Program-made: the position numbers and the translations under genes
From: Aureimonas sp. SA4125
GTDB taxonomy: Bacteria; Pseudomonadota; Alphaproteobacteria; Rhizobiales; Rhizobiaceae
NCBI RefSeq assembly: GCF_019973775.1
Contig: NZ_AP025032.1
Coordinates: 4,904,067 to 4,968,066 of the forward strand
Length of the DNA: 64,000 nt
Reading direction: 5' to 3'
Shown here: positions 1-8,635 of the stretch, one piece after another
Numbering within the stretch: the stretch's first letter is position 1
Layout of the letters: every line of letters begins with the position of its first letter
Notes under the pieces: model-generated
Databases searched by the model: none
Told to the model about the DNA's origin: nothing
The model's input: only the letters and a program-made list of their open reading frames with translations

Positions 1-980
1 TTCCTCCCTATTCGGTCGGCGAGACCGGCCGCATGGGTTCGCCCGGCCGCCGCGAAATCGGCCATGGCAAGCTCGCCTGGCGCGCCATTCGCCCGATGCT
101 GCCCGGCAAGGAAGCCTTCCCCTACACGATCCGCGCCGTCTCCGAGGTGACCGAGTCCAACGGCTCGTCCTCGATGGCGACCGTCTGCGGCACGTCGCTG
201 GCGCTGATGGACGCGGGCGTGCCGCTCGGCCGTCCGGTCGCGGGCATCGCCATGGGCCTGATCAAGGAAGACGAGCGCTTCGCCGTCCTCTCGGACATCC
301 TCGGTGACGAGGATCATCTCGGCGACATGGACTTCAAGGTCGCCGGTACCTCCGAAGGCATCACCTCGCTGCAGATGGACATCAAGATCCAGGGCATCAC
401 CGAGGAGATCATGAAGGTCGCCCTCAACCAGGCCAAGGGCGGTCGCCTGACCATCCTCGACGAGATGGCCAAGGCCCTGTCGACCAACCGCGCCGAGCTC
501 GGCGAGTTCGCGCCGCGCATCGAGGTGATGATGGTGCCGACCGACAAGATCCGCGACGTCATCGGCTCGGGCGGCAAGGTCATCCGCGAGATCGTCGAGA
601 AGACGGGCGCCAAGATCAACATCGAGGACGACGGCACCGTCAAGATCGCCTCGTCCTCGGCCAAGGAGATCGAAGCGGCGCGGAAGTGGATCCACTCCAT
701 CGTCGCCGAGCCGGAAGTCGGCGTGATCTACGAGGGCACGGTGGTGAAGACCGTCGAGTTCGGCGCCTTCGTCAACTTCTTCGGCTCGCGCGACGGTCTC
801 GTGCACATCTCGCAGCTGGGCGCCGAGCGCGTCTCCAAGACGACCGACGTCGTCAAGGAAGGCCAGAAGGTCTGGGTCAAGCTGATGGGCTTCGACGAGC
901 GCGGCAAGGTCCGCCTGTCGATGAAGGTCGTCGACCAGGCCACCGGCGAAGAGATCAAGGGCGGCGAAGAGGCCGCGTAA
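1..980 (+). CDS. pnp: Polyribonucleotide nucleotidyltransferase, C-terminal part (partial)
   Basis: PNPase degrades RNA 3'-5' by phosphorolysis and is part of the RNA degradosome. The reading frame is open from the left edge (first full codon at 3), so the 5' part lies outside the window. Visible are the end of the second RNase PH domain (about 21-410, with [10 protein letters not shown]), the KH domain (about 520-690; the GxxG loop GSGG is encoded near 564-575) and the S1 RNA-binding domain (about 715-930, with GAFVNFF and DGLVHISQL). The domain order and the short acidic tail are normal for the family. A strong intrinsic terminator follows 28 bp after the stop, so pnp ends its transcript here. 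Identification is secure. Confidence 0.97.
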   Translation, partial: PPYSVGETGRMGSPGRREIGHGKLAWRAIRPMLPGKEAFPYTIRAVSEVTESNGSSSMATVCGTSLALMDAGVPLGRPVAGIAMGLIKEDERFAVLSDILGDEDHLGDMDFKVAGTSEGITSLQMDIKIQGITEEIMKVALNQAKGGRLTILDEMAKALSTNRAELGEFAPRIEVMMVPTDKIRDVIGSGGKVIREIVEKTGAKINIEDDGTVKIASSSAKEIEAARKWIHSIVAEPEVGVIYEGTVVKTVEFGAFVNFFGSRDGLVHISQLGAERVSKTTDVVKEGQKVWVKLMGFDERGKVRLSMKVVDQATGEEIKGGEEAA

Positions 981-1007
981 GCGTCCTTTCTCCCGCATGT
1001 TCGATCG

Positions 1008-1038
1008 AGGCGCGCTCCGCAAGGGGCGCGCCTTTTTT
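1008..1038 (+). terminator. Intrinsic terminator of pnp
   Basis: Arms AGGCGCGC (1008-1015) and GCGCGCCT (1026-1033) pair perfectly around a 10-nt loop and are followed by a T-run to 1038. Confidence 0.9.
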
Positions 1039-1122
1039 CATGCGCCCGCTGGACGCGGGGCCCCCGGGCACGGCATGAAGGGCACGCGCTGCGGAAGCTT
1101 CGGGCGCAAGGGGAGGAACACA

Positions 1123-1419
1123 TTGATTTACTTGATCGCGACACTGAAGATCCGGCCCGGCTCGCAGGCGGCCGTCGTCGCCGCGGCGACGCCATGCATT
1201 CACGCCACCCGGCTGGAACCGGGATGCCTGCGCTACGATCTTCTCGCCAGCGTGCTGGACCCGGAGACCCTCGTCTTCGTCGAGCAATGGGAGACGCGCG
1301 AAGCGCTGGCGAAGCACTTCACCATGCCGCATCTGCTCGCCTGGCGCGAAGGCCTTGCCCCACACAAGCTGGAGGGGCGGATCGAGGTCGTCCATCCCGA
1401 GCGCGTGGAGCAGCTCTGA
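1123..1419 (+). CDS. Antibiotic biosynthesis monooxygenase (ABM) domain protein
   Basis: Small single-domain protein (98 aa) of the dimeric alpha+beta barrel ABM/YgiN type, a family of quinol or polyketide mono-oxygenases and of uncharacterised stress proteins. Visible signatures are the opening beta strand LIYLIATLKIRPG, the central VFVEQWETREAL segment and the HFTMPHLLAW helix. The start chosen is TTG at 1123, because AGGGGAGGA (about 1110-1118) is a well-placed ribosome binding site and the family begins at this strand. An upstream in-frame start at 997 would add an unrelated tail overlapping the pnp terminator. The substrate cannot be inferred. Confidence 0.8.
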   Translation: MIYLIATLKIRPGSQAAVVAAATPCIHATRLEPGCLRYDLLASVLDPETLVFVEQWETREALAKHFTMPHLLAWREGLAPHKLEGRIEVVHPERVEQL

Positions 1420-1510
1420 AGCCCCTGGGGAGCGATATCGATGGCGGCGGCCGTCCGGCGGTGAGCGTTATCGCACGGGGCCACCGCCTTTCTTCCGTCC
1501 CGTCGACATG

Positions 1511-1538
1511 CCAGGCTGACGGGGCCAGGCTGACGGGG
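1511..1538. repeat. 14-bp perfect tandem duplication
   Basis: CCAGGCTGACGGGG occurs twice in direct succession (1511-1524, 1525-1538) in the spacer before the DUF2937 gene. It looks like a replication-slippage product. No function seen. Confidence 0.85.
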
Positions 1539-1629
1539 ATCGAGAAGGACGGGGCATGATGATCCCGGATGAAACCGTGCGCCTCCGCGAGAAGACGACC
1601 TTCTGCCCTAAACCGACACCGTCGCAAGC

Positions 1630-2157
1630 ATGGACACGGCCGGCATGAGCGCGCTGCTGATCCGCGTCGTCGCGGCACTTTTCTTCGGCGGTCTGGTGAG
1701 CCAGGCCAGCGAACTGACCCAGCAATATCTGCAGCGCCTGGGTGGGGCCGTGGATGCCCTGGCGAGCGTCGTCGAGCGTTTCGATGCGAGCGCGGCGACG
1801 GCGGGACTGTCGCGGGAGTCGGCCGTGGCCCGTTTGCGCGAGGCTTCAGACAGCTTCGTCGCGCGCCAGGGAGAGGATGCTGCGACGACCATCGCTCGGT
1901 ATGCACAGTTGCGGCAGCGCTACGACATCCTGACGCGCAATCCGCCGCTGCTGCGGCCGTTCCTGGCGCTCGGCGACCCGGACGGGGCTCTGCTGCGCCG
2001 GACTCTCGGTGATTTTCGCCCGGCACTGCCGGTGACGGGCGACGGTCTGTTCCTCACCATTGCCGGCTTTGCCGGTGGCTGGGCGGCCGGTGCCGGAATC
2101 GCCGGGGCTATCGGCATGCGCCGCCGCCGCGCCGCACGCCGGGGGCCTTCGGCCTAG
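1630..2157 (+). CDS. DUF2937 family membrane protein
   Basis: 175-aa protein with an N-terminal hydrophobic segment (about residues 7-24), then the motif ELTQQYLQRLGGAVD that marks DUF2937, a helical middle region and a C-terminal glycine-rich transmembrane segment (about 143-163) followed by an arginine-rich cytoplasmic tail. The family has no known function; members are small two-TM inner-membrane proteins of proteobacteria. The start may instead be the ATG at 1645 (MSALL), which lies closer to the hydrophobic segment. It is apparently monocistronic, preceded by a 210-bp spacer. Confidence 0.75.
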   Translation: MDTAGMSALLIRVVAALFFGGLVSQASELTQQYLQRLGGAVDALASVVERFDASAATAGLSRESAVARLREASDSFVARQGEDAATTIARYAQLRQRYDILTRNPPLLRPFLALGDPDGALLRRTLGDFRPALPVTGDGLFLTIAGFAGGWAAGAGIAGAIGMRRRRAARRGPSA

Positions 2158-2162
2158 GGCGC

Positions 2163-2178
2163 CCGGCTAAAAAGCCGG
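2163..2178 (+). terminator. Hairpin after the DUF2937 gene
   Basis: CCGGCT - AAAA - AGCCGG, six perfect pairs, 5 bp after the stop codon. The following bases (ACCCGGTTTT) give only a weak T-run, so termination efficiency is doubtful. Confidence 0.4.
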
Positions 2179-2271
2179 ACCCGGTTTTCGCACTATCCGG
2201 CGCGGCAGACTGAATCCCAGCCTCTCGGGTGATCTCGGCAATCGCCCGAACTCTCGCGGCAGTGATTATCC

Positions 2272-2323
2272 AGCGATATGCGGGGCATGACTGCCCAAGC
2301 GATATGCGGGGCATGACTGCCCC
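2272..2323. repeat. 26-bp tandem duplication downstream of fabI
   Basis: A 26-bp unit starting AGCGATATGCGGGGCATGAC is present at 2272-2297 and again at 2298-2323, with 25 of 26 bases equal. It lies in the spacer between convergent DUF2937 and fabI genes. Confidence 0.9.
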
Positions 2324-2359
2324 ACGGGCACAGGAAGGCCGGCGGCGCGGCGCTGCCCG

Positions 2360-3208
2360 CTATTTCGCCGCCTGCGCTGCCGTCTCGTCGTCGACGATCG
2401 CGGCGCGGCGCTCCTGGATCTTCAACTCGTCGAGCGAGGGCATCGACATGATGCTGTAGCCGGAATCGACGTAGTGGATCTCGCCGGTGACGCCATTGGC
2501 GAGGTCCGACAGGAGATAGAGGATCGAGCCGCCGACCTCGTCGACCGAGACGCTGCGTCGGAGCGGCGCGTTCTTGCGCTGGTAGTTCAGCATCAGCCGC
2601 GCATCCGAGACGCCGGCGCCGGCAAGCGTCCTCACCGGGCCCGCCGAGACGGCATTGACGCGGATGTTGCGCGGGCCGTAGTCGGCGGCGAGATAGCGCA
2701 CCGAGGCCTCCAGCGCCGCCTTGGCGACGCCCATGACGTTATAGTTCGGCATGACGCGGGTGGCGCCGCCATAGGTCAGCGTCAAAAGCGAGCCGCCCGA
2801 GGTCATAATGTCGGTGGCCCGCCGGGTGATCTCGGTAAAGGAGAAGCAGGAGATCAGCATGGTGCGGGCGAAGTTGTCGCGGCTCGTGTCGGCGTAGAGG
2901 CCCTTCAGCTCGTTCTTGTCGGAGAAAGCGAGGGCGTGGACGAGGAAGTCGATCGTGCCCCATTCGGCCTTCAGCGTCTCGAACACCCTGTCGACCGAGG
3001 CGATGTCCTCGACGTCGCAGTCGAGGAGGATCGTCGAGCCGATCTCCGCGGCGAGCGGTCTCACCCGCTTGCCGAACGCCTCGCCCTGATAGGTCAGCGC
3101 GATTTCCGCGCCTTGGGCGGACAGCGCCTTGGCGGCGCCCCAGGCGATGGAATTGTGGTTGGCGACACCCATAACGAGGCCGCGCTTGCCCTTCATCAGA
3201 TCGCCCAT
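2360..3208 (-). CDS. fabI: Enoyl-[acyl-carrier-protein] reductase (NADH)
   Basis: FabI carries out the last, NADH-dependent reduction of each fatty acid elongation cycle and is the target of triclosan-type inhibitors. The 282-aa protein has the FabI-type cofactor loop GVANHNSIAWG (residues 14-24) rather than the classic SDR GxxxGxG. The catalytic set Y146, Y156, K163 (TYGGATRVMPNYNVMGVAK) numbers exactly as in E. coli FabI. The C-terminus (GEIHYVDSGYSIMSMPS) is typical. The start ATG at 3208 follows AAGGGAATG. It lies downstream of fabB on the same strand with a 120-bp gap, in the conserved rhizobial order fabA-fabB-fabI. Confidence 0.96.
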   Translation of the reverse strand: MGDLMKGKRGLVMGVANHNSIAWGAAKALSAQGAEIALTYQGEAFGKRVRPLAAEIGSTILLDCDVEDIASVDRVFETLKAEWGTIDFLVHALAFSDKNELKGLYADTSRDNFARTMLISCFSFTEITRRATDIMTSGGSLLTLTYGGATRVMPNYNVMGVAKAALEASVRYLAADYGPRNIRVNAVSAGPVRTLAGAGVSDARLMLNYQRKNAPLRRSVSVDEVGGSILYLLSDLANGVTGEIHYVDSGYSIMSMPSLDELKIQERRAAIVDDETAAQAAK

Positions 3209-3328
3209 CGAGCATTCCCTTCGCTAGTCTCGTCCGTCACATCGCCGTGTCTTGGCGACAGGCGATAGCATATCGGGCAAGCTGCTGATGACACGTGATG
3301 TTTCGCCCTATTACAGTCAGGGACGCGA

Positions 3329-4546
3329 TCAGTCGTCCACTTTGCGGAAAACCAGCGTTGCATTCGTGCCGCCGAATCCGAACGAATTGGAGAGGACGGT
3401 CCGAAGACCGGCCTTGTCGACGCGCTCCCTGACGATCGGAAGGTCGGCAAATTCCGGATCGATCTCGTCGATATGCGCCGACTTCACGATGAAGTCGTTC
3501 TGCATCATCAGGATCGAGTAGATCGCCTCCTGCACGCCGGTGGCCCCGAGCGAATGGCCGGTCAGGGATTTTGTCGCCGAGATCTTTGGGATCTTGGCCC
3601 CGAAAACCTCGCGGATGGCCTGGATCTCCATCTTGTCGCCGACCGGCGTCGAGGTGGCGTGCGGGTTGATGTAGTCGATCTCGGTGTCGACGGTCTCGAG
3701 CGCCATGCGCATGCAGCGCGCCGCGCCCTCGCCGGACGGGGCGACCATGTCGTGGCCGTCCGAGGTCGCGCCGTAGCCGACGATCTCGGCGAGGATCTTG
3801 GCGCCGCGCGCCTTGGCGTGCTCGTATTCCTCGAGCACCAGGACGCCCGCACCGCCGGCGATGACGAAGCCGTCGCGGTCCTTGTCATAGGCGCGGCTGG
3901 CCTCGCTCGGCTTGTCGTTGAAGTCCGACGACATGGCACCCATCGCGTCGAAGAGGTTCGACATGGTCCAGTCGAGATCCTCCGACCCGCCGGCGAAGAT
4001 GATGTCCTGCTTGCCGATCTGGATCGTCTCGTAGGCATTGCCGATGCAGTGGTTCGACGTCGCGCAGGCCGAAGAGATCGAGTAGTTGACGCCCTTGATC
4101 TTGAACTGGGTGGCGAGCACGGCCGAGGCGGTCGAGCTCATCGCCTTCGGCACGGCTGTCGGACCGATGCGCCGGGGGCCACTTTTCTCGGTGATCGCGG
4201 CAGCCTCGACGATCATGCGGGTCGACGGTCCGCCCGAGCCCATGATGATGCCGGTGCGCGGATTGACGATGTCGGACTCTTCGAGGCCGGAATCCTTGAT
4301 CGCCTGCTCCATGGCGATGTAGTTCCAGGCCGTGCCCTTGCTCATGAAGCGCGCGGTGCGCCGGTCGAGCACGGCGAAGGGATCGAGCTTCGGCTCGCCC
4401 TGCACCTGGCATTTGAAGCCATGGCTGGCATAGTCCTCGGCGAAGGAGACGCCGGAGCGGGCCTCCATCAGCGACTCCAGGACCTCTTCGATATCGTTGC
4501 CGATCGACGACACGATCCCCATTCCGGTGACCACGACACGTCTCAT
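3329..4546 (-). CDS. fabB: 3-oxoacyl-[acyl-carrier-protein] synthase I
   Basis: KAS I elongates acyl-ACP, including the unsaturated intermediates produced by FabA, so the FabA/FabB pair makes unsaturated fatty acids anaerobically. The 405-aa thiolase-fold protein carries the Cys-His-His triad: C161 (SSACATSNH), H296 ([11 protein letters not shown]) and H331 ([12 protein letters not shown]). The C-terminal [11 protein letters not shown] loop is intact. The start ATG at 4546 is preceded by a strong TTTGGAGGAAATGCG ribosome binding site. It is 64 bp downstream of fabA and probably co-transcribed with it. Confidence 0.96.
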   Translation of the reverse strand: MRRVVVTGMGIVSSIGNDIEEVLESLMEARSGVSFAEDYASHGFKCQVQGEPKLDPFAVLDRRTARFMSKGTAWNYIAMEQAIKDSGLEESDIVNPRTGIIMGSGGPSTRMIVEAAAITEKSGPRRIGPTAVPKAMSSTASAVLATQFKIKGVNYSISSACATSNHCIGNAYETIQIGKQDIIFAGGSEDLDWTMSNLFDAMGAMSSDFNDKPSEASRAYDKDRDGFVIAGGAGVLVLEEYEHAKARGAKILAEIVGYGATSDGHDMVAPSGEGAARCMRMALETVDTEIDYINPHATSTPVGDKMEIQAIREVFGAKIPKISATKSLTGHSLGATGVQEAIYSILMMQNDFIVKSAHIDEIDPEFADLPIVRERVDKAGLRTVLSNSFGFGGTNATLVFRKVDD

Positions 4547-4610
4547 CGCATTTCCTCCAAACTTGTCCTGCCCCGCATCCGCCGCCGGCGGGGCTCGGCA
4601 CGCCAGAAGC

Positions 4611-5141
4611 CTATTCGCTGACGGGCTCTTCGTCCGAGAACAGCCCGACGCGCAGGCTGCTGGCGGTGTAGATGACCTCGCCGTCGGCCTTCATCCAGCC
4701 CTCGGCGATGCCGAGCTTCAGGCGCGAGCGCATGACGCGCTTGAACTCGACGCCGTATTCCACGAGCTTGACCTTCGGTGTCACCTGGCCGGTGAACTTC
4801 ACCTCGCCGACGCCGAGTGCCCGGCCGCGGCCGGGCTCGCCGAGCCAGCCGAGATAGAAGCCGGTGAGCTGCCAGAGCGCGTCGAGCCCGAGACAGCCCG
4901 GCATCACCGGATCGCCCTCGAAATGGCATTTGAAGAACCAGAGATCGGGATCGACGTCGAACTCGGCCTTGATCGACCCCTTGCCGAACTGGCCGCCATC
5001 GGTGGTCACTTCGGTGATGCGGTCGAACATCAGCATCGGCGGCAGCGGAAGCTGCGCGTTGCCGGGGCCGAACAGCTGGCCGTGGCCGCAACTGATCAGT
5101 TCGTCGTAATCGTAATGCGCTTTGCCAGGTGCCATGATCAT
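4611..5141 (-). CDS. fabA: 3-hydroxydecanoyl-ACP dehydratase/isomerase
   Basis: FabA dehydrates 3-hydroxydecanoyl-ACP and isomerises the product to cis-3-decenoyl-ACP, the branch point to unsaturated fatty acids. The hot-dog-fold protein has the catalytic His in [12 protein letters not shown] (about H73) and the Asp in LGLDALWQ (about D87), plus the family opening YDYDEL...[20 protein letters not shown] at 5141 or 5135 (MIM) are both possible starts; each gives the usual length near 175 aa. The frame stays open much further upstream, but that extension is not FabA-like and overlaps a divergent gene region. Confidence 0.95.
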   Translation of the reverse strand: MIMAPGKAHYDYDELISCGHGQLFGPGNAQLPLPPMLMFDRITEVTTDGGQFGKGSIKAEFDVDPDLWFFKCHFEGDPVMPGCLGLDALWQLTGFYLGWLGEPGRGRALGVGEVKFTGQVTPKVKLVEYGVEFKRVMRSRLKLGIAEGWMKADGEVIYTASSLRVGLFSDEEPVSE

Positions 5142-5322
5142 CCCAACCCGTCCGGTCCCCGCCGGTTTCGGCGTCGCCCTTAGCACGGGTCGAGCCCGAG
5201 ACAAACCCGTGCCATGCCGATCGTCCGCCGTCGCTTGTCGCCCATTCCTGGCCAAGCTAAGGATTTTGCGGCAGGATTGTAAGCGCCCGGCAGCCGGGAC
5301 GCGAATTTGCCGGGGAGCGCGA

Positions 5323-5787
5323 ATGCCGATCAGCCGCCGCTTCGCACCGATCCTGGCACTCTGCCTCGCCGGTCCCGTCGTCCAGCCCGCCATGGCGGCG
5401 GAGGGGTGGACGGGCCAGGCCGTCGGCGGCTCCGGCCGTTCGGCCGGCTATCTCCTCGGCGACGCGACGCCGGCCCTCCTGTTTCGCTGTGCGGGGGCCG
5501 GGCGTCTGGCACTTGTCGTCTCGGGCGGAGCGGGACTGCCGCGCGATGCCGACTACACCGTCGTCGTCTCGGTCGACGGCGTCGCCTTCATCGCGGCGGC
5601 GCGATCCGGCGCCACGGCGTCGGGCGAGCTTGTCCGGATCGCTCCTTTCGAGGCGTTCTCGCCTCTCATCGCGGCGCTGAAGGCCGGCAAGGCAGCGGAG
5701 GTGTCGACCCCCCGCGGGCGTTACGTCTTGCCGCTGCGCGGCTCGGGCAAGGCGCTTGCCGTCCTTGGCGACGGATGCGACGTGTAG
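5323..5787 (+). CDS. Uncharacterised exported protein
   Basis: A 154-aa protein starting at ATG 5323 behind GGGGAG. Residues 1-25 form a signal peptide ([20 protein letters not shown], then AMAAEG as a likely cleavage site). The mature part is a small beta-rich domain with two cysteines (RCAGAG near residue 55 and GDGC at the end) that could form a disulfide. I do not recognise a named family; the strand pattern and the late Gly-Xaa-Cys are loosely reminiscent of invasion-associated-locus-B-type proteins. It sits between divergent fabA and co-directional irr. Confidence 0.6.
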   Translation: MPISRRFAPILALCLAGPVVQPAMAAEGWTGQAVGGSGRSAGYLLGDATPALLFRCAGAGRLALVVSGGAGLPRDADYTVVVSVDGVAFIAAARSGATASGELVRIAPFEAFSPLIAALKAGKAAEVSTPRGRYVLPLRGSGKALAVLGDGCDV

Positions 5788-5820
5788 CCGCCGCCATCGG
5801 TTGCCGTCGCTGCCGACAAT

Positions 5821-5844
5821 CACCAGGTCTTGCACCAGGTCTTG
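5821..5844. repeat. 12-bp perfect tandem duplication upstream of irr
   Basis: CACCAGGTCTTG occurs twice in direct succession (5821-5832, 5833-5844), about 70 bp upstream of the irr start codon. Confidence 0.85.
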
Positions 5845-5911
5845 CATGGACCTTCGTCCTTCCGTTAAAGAAGGAGCGACAAGCTTTGATATCGAAAGCG
5901 TGGGAATATCG

Positions 5912-6352
5912 ATGGAAAGTCGGGCCCGGATGAATTCATTTTGTGTGTTCGAGCGTCTTCGCGCCGCCGGCCTGCGGCCGACACGCCAGCGCGTGGCGCT
6001 CTGCAACCTGATTTTCGGATCCGGCGACCGCCATCTGTCGGCCGAGGAGCTCTACGCCGAAGCGCACAAGGCCGGTGAACCCGTATCGCTGGCGACCGTC
6101 TACAATACGCTGCACCAGTTCACCGACGTCGGCATCATCCGGCCGCTGACCGGCGAGGGCCAGCGGACCTATTTCGACACCAATACCTCCGATCACCATC
6201 ACTTCTTCCTCGAGGAAGAAAATCAGATGATCGACATTCCCGGTGAAGGCCTCAGGCTCGATCGCCTGCCGGAGCCGCCGGAGGGGATGGAGATCGTCAA
6301 TGTCGACGTCGTCGTCCGCCTGCGCCGCAAGGCTGCCGCGCCGGCGACCTGA
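5912..6352 (+). CDS. irr: Iron response regulator Irr (Fur superfamily)
   Basis: Irr is the haem- and iron-status regulator of Rhizobiales, acting under iron limitation on haem synthesis and iron uptake genes. The 146-aa protein has the N-terminal winged-helix domain (LRAAGLRPTRQRVAL, then VSLATVYNTLHQF as recognition helix) and the histidine cluster HHH (residues 95-97 of TSDHHHFF), the secondary haem site described for Irr. It has no C-terminal CxxC pairs of zinc-type Fur. The start was set at ATG 5912 (GTGGGA upstream); ATG 5930 is an alternative. Adjacency to fabA-fabB-fabI is the conserved rhizobial arrangement. A strong terminator follows. Confidence 0.93.
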   Translation: MESRARMNSFCVFERLRAAGLRPTRQRVALCNLIFGSGDRHLSAEELYAEAHKAGEPVSLATVYNTLHQFTDVGIIRPLTGEGQRTYFDTNTSDHHHFFLEEENQMIDIPGEGLRLDRLPEPPEGMEIVNVDVVVRLRRKAAAPAT

Positions 6353-6685
6353 TCGCACCGACGGCCGGACCGGTATCCTCGGCCTTGCTTCTAGAAGCCA
6401 GGGCGCTGGGAGACGGGGGTGGGGGCAGGGCGCTGGAAGACACTCTTTAAGACAAGACGACACGCTGGAAGACAAAAGGACGAGAGGCATTCAGCCTCTT
6501 CGTCCTTTTTCGTTGCCCGATGAGCCGAAGTGCTGTTCGGGCGTCGCGGGGCGCCGGAAGAGCCTCGTCCGGCGGCGCCGCCGCTAGAGCATGATCCCGA
6601 AAGGTGGCTTCCGGCTTTCGGAAAGAGATCATGCGGAAACAAAGGACGAAAGCGGGACGGCGATTCGAAGAAAAGCCATTCCGCT
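6353..6685. other. Noncoding 333-bp spacer between irr and SH3 gene
   Basis: No credible gene. It holds three degenerate copies of GCGCTGGRAGACA (6403, 6430 and 6462 onwards), the irr terminator (6474-6510) and a dispersed palindromic repeat element (6585-6689). Confidence 0.7.
6474..6510 (+). terminator. Intrinsic terminator of irr
   Basis: The arm AAAAGGACGAGAGGC pairs with GCCTCTTCGTCCTTTT across the loop ATTCA, with a single bulged base, and ends in a T5 run. The A-run on the 5' side could let it act in both directions. Confidence 0.93.
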
Positions 6686-6689
6686 TTAG
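6585..6689 (-). repeat. Dispersed palindromic intergenic repeat, long copy
   Basis: The element contains GCATGATC (6589-6596) and its inverse GATCATGC (6627-6634) around CCGAAAGGTGG...TTTCGG. It ends in a 29-bp segment (6661-6689) that recurs on the opposite strand at 16529-16557 with 28 of 29 bases equal. This pattern is a well-known family of intergenic repeats in Rhizobiales. Here it abuts and partly forms the stop codon region of the SH3 gene. Confidence 0.8.
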
Positions 6690-7222
6690 AAGCGCTCGTC
6701 CGGATAGACGCCCCAGATCTCGCGCTGGCGCAGGTAGCCCTTGCGGCCGGACACCTCGACCGCGCACCAGCCGAGGCCGCATTCGTCGACCTTGGTGACG
6801 ACGCCGGGCTCGAGCTGGGCGACGAGGGCGGCGTCTTCGGTCGCCGACCTGTGCATGTCGATCGTCGTGCTCTTGCCTTTCAGCCAGGGAGCGGCGATCG
6901 CCGTGCGGTCGCCTGACAGGAGCGAGTGATAGACCCAGCCCTCGGTGCCCTCGCTATCGCGCACGCGGCGCCACAGCTCGTATTCCTGCACGACTTCCAC
7001 CGGCAGGCCGGGCTTCAGATACAGCCACGTCACCGCGTAGTCGCGGCCGGGTCCCACGCGCAGATTGACCCGCGCGGACTTCAGCGAGACGAAGCGCGGC
7101 AGCGCAAGCTTGGAATAGGCGCCGGTGATCGAGCCGGTTTCCTGCGCCACGGCCGGCACGGACAGGCTGGCGAAGATCGATGCGATGCCGGCAAGGGCGA
7201 GGCCACGGAATGCACGACGCAC
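6686..7222 (-). CDS. Exported bacterial SH3 domain protein
   Basis: 178-aa protein with an N-terminal signal peptide (residues 1-26, LSVPAVAQE as cleavage region) and two SH3b-like repeats: one beginning at SARVNLRVGPGRDY (about 49) and one at STTIDMHRSATED (about 118). SH3b domains usually bind peptidoglycan stem peptides, and rhizobial proteins of this layout are periplasmic and uncharacterised. The start codon is GTG at 7222, with CTGGAG seven bases upstream. The extreme 3' end overlaps the dispersed repeat described at 6585-6689. Monocistronic. Confidence 0.85.
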   Translation of the reverse strand: MRRAFRGLALAGIASIFASLSVPAVAQETGSITGAYSKLALPRFVSLKSARVNLRVGPGRDYAVTWLYLKPGLPVEVVQEYELWRRVRDSEGTEGWVYHSLLSGDRTAIAAPWLKGKSTTIDMHRSATEDAALVAQLEPGVVTKVDECGLGWCAVEVSGRKGYLRQREIWGVYPDERF

Positions 7223-7412
7223 GGGTTACTCCAGACTAAGATTCCAGGGCCGAGGCCAGGATTGCAAGGGGCGAGCGTCGGTACGGCGCCGGCCGTGACC
7301 GGGACGCTTTGTTTTTCGGATCGCTGCTTGCTATGGACGGGCTTCTCGATGCGCCGATCATCGCGCGTTGAGGTTAACAAGCCCTTGAGGCCGGGGTCGG
7401 GGAGACGGAAGC

Positions 7413-8414
7413 GTGACCGAGAGGAAAATGCCTGTCGTCGCCATCACGCGCCGGTTGCCCGAGCCGATCGAGCAGCGCATGGGCGAGCTTTTCGACGTCA
7501 GCTTCAACGCCACCGACGCGCCGATGAGCCAGCCCGAGCTGGTGGCGGCGATGCGGCGCGTCGACGTTCTGGTGCCGACCGTGACGGATCGCATCGACCG
7601 CTCGATGATCGCCCAGGCCGGCGAGCGGCTGAAGCTCATCGCCAACTACGGCAACGGTGTCGACAACATCGACGTCGAGGCGGCGCACGCCCGCGGCATC
7701 TTCGTCACCAACACGCCGAACGTCCTCAACGAGGACACCGCCGACATGACCATGGCGCTGATCCTCGCCGTGCCCCGTCGTCTCGTCGAGGGCGGCAGCC
7801 GCCTCATCTCCGGCGAGCGCTGGGCCGGCTGGTCGCCGACCTGGATGCTCGGCCGCCGCATCACCGGCAAGAAGCTCGGCATCGTCGGCATGGGCCGCAT
7901 CGGCACCGCCGTCGCCCGGCGGGCAAGAGCCTTCGGGCTCGAGATCCACTATCACAACCGGCACCGCGTCAGCCCCAAGACGGAGACCGAGCTCGGCGCG
8001 ACCTACTGGGAGAGCCTCGACCAGATGCTCGCCCGCATGGACATCGTCTCGGTCAATTGTCCCTCGACGCCGGCGACCTTCCATCTCCTGTCGGCGCGTC
8101 GGCTGGCGCTGATGCCGGCGCACGCCTTCATCGTCAACATCGCCCGCGGCGAGATCATCGACCAGCAGGCGCTGGTCAAGCTGATCGAGGAGGGGCGCAT
8201 CGCCGGCGCCGGCCTCGACGTCTTCGAGGGCGAGCCGGCCATCGACAAGCGCCTGATGAAGCTCGCCGAGGAGCACCGCGTCGTCCTCCTGCCGCATATG
8301 GGCTCGGCGACGATCGAGGCGCGGATCGACATGGGCGAGAAGGTCATCATCAACATCCGCACCCTGATGGACGGGCACCGTCCGCCGGACCGGATCTTGC
8401 CGGGGCAGGGATAG
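7413..8414 (+). CDS. D-2-hydroxyacid dehydrogenase (glyoxylate/hydroxypyruvate reductase type)
   Basis: NAD(P)H-dependent reductase of 2-keto acids, most like GyaR-type glyoxylate reductases and related D-isomer-specific dehydrogenases. The 333-aa protein shows the substrate motif NYGNGVDNID (residues 78-87), the Rossmann loop GMGRIG (159-164) with a following basic stretch RHR that favours NADP(H), the catalytic Arg in NIARGEIID, the Glu in LDVFEGEP and the His in LLPHMGSAT. The start is GTG at 7413. It stands alone between divergent and co-directional neighbours, so the exact keto acid is not fixed by context. Confidence 0.88.
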   Translation: MTERKMPVVAITRRLPEPIEQRMGELFDVSFNATDAPMSQPELVAAMRRVDVLVPTVTDRIDRSMIAQAGERLKLIANYGNGVDNIDVEAAHARGIFVTNTPNVLNEDTADMTMALILAVPRRLVEGGSRLISGERWAGWSPTWMLGRRITGKKLGIVGMGRIGTAVARRARAFGLEIHYHNRHRVSPKTETELGATYWESLDQMLARMDIVSVNCPSTPATFHLLSARRLALMPAHAFIVNIARGEIIDQQALVKLIEEGRIAGAGLDVFEGEPAIDKRLMKLAEEHRVVLLPHMGSATIEARIDMGEKVIINIRTLMDGHRPPDRILPGQG

Positions 8415-8635
8415 GCGGCGGCGCCGCTGTTTGCAAACAGCGCGCGGTGTTCCTTCCGGACCCGGAAGCGGCCGGGACAAACCGCATCGGGAATGCGTCC
8501 CGCCGCAGCCCGGGGCTGGCCCAAAATGCGCCTCCGCCGCTGCCCATGCTGCATCCGCGTTTCGCACCTGCATGATGGACAAGCCGCCGTCGCCCGGCAA
8601 TCCTTCTCCCGGCACCGACCTCGGGGAGACACGGG

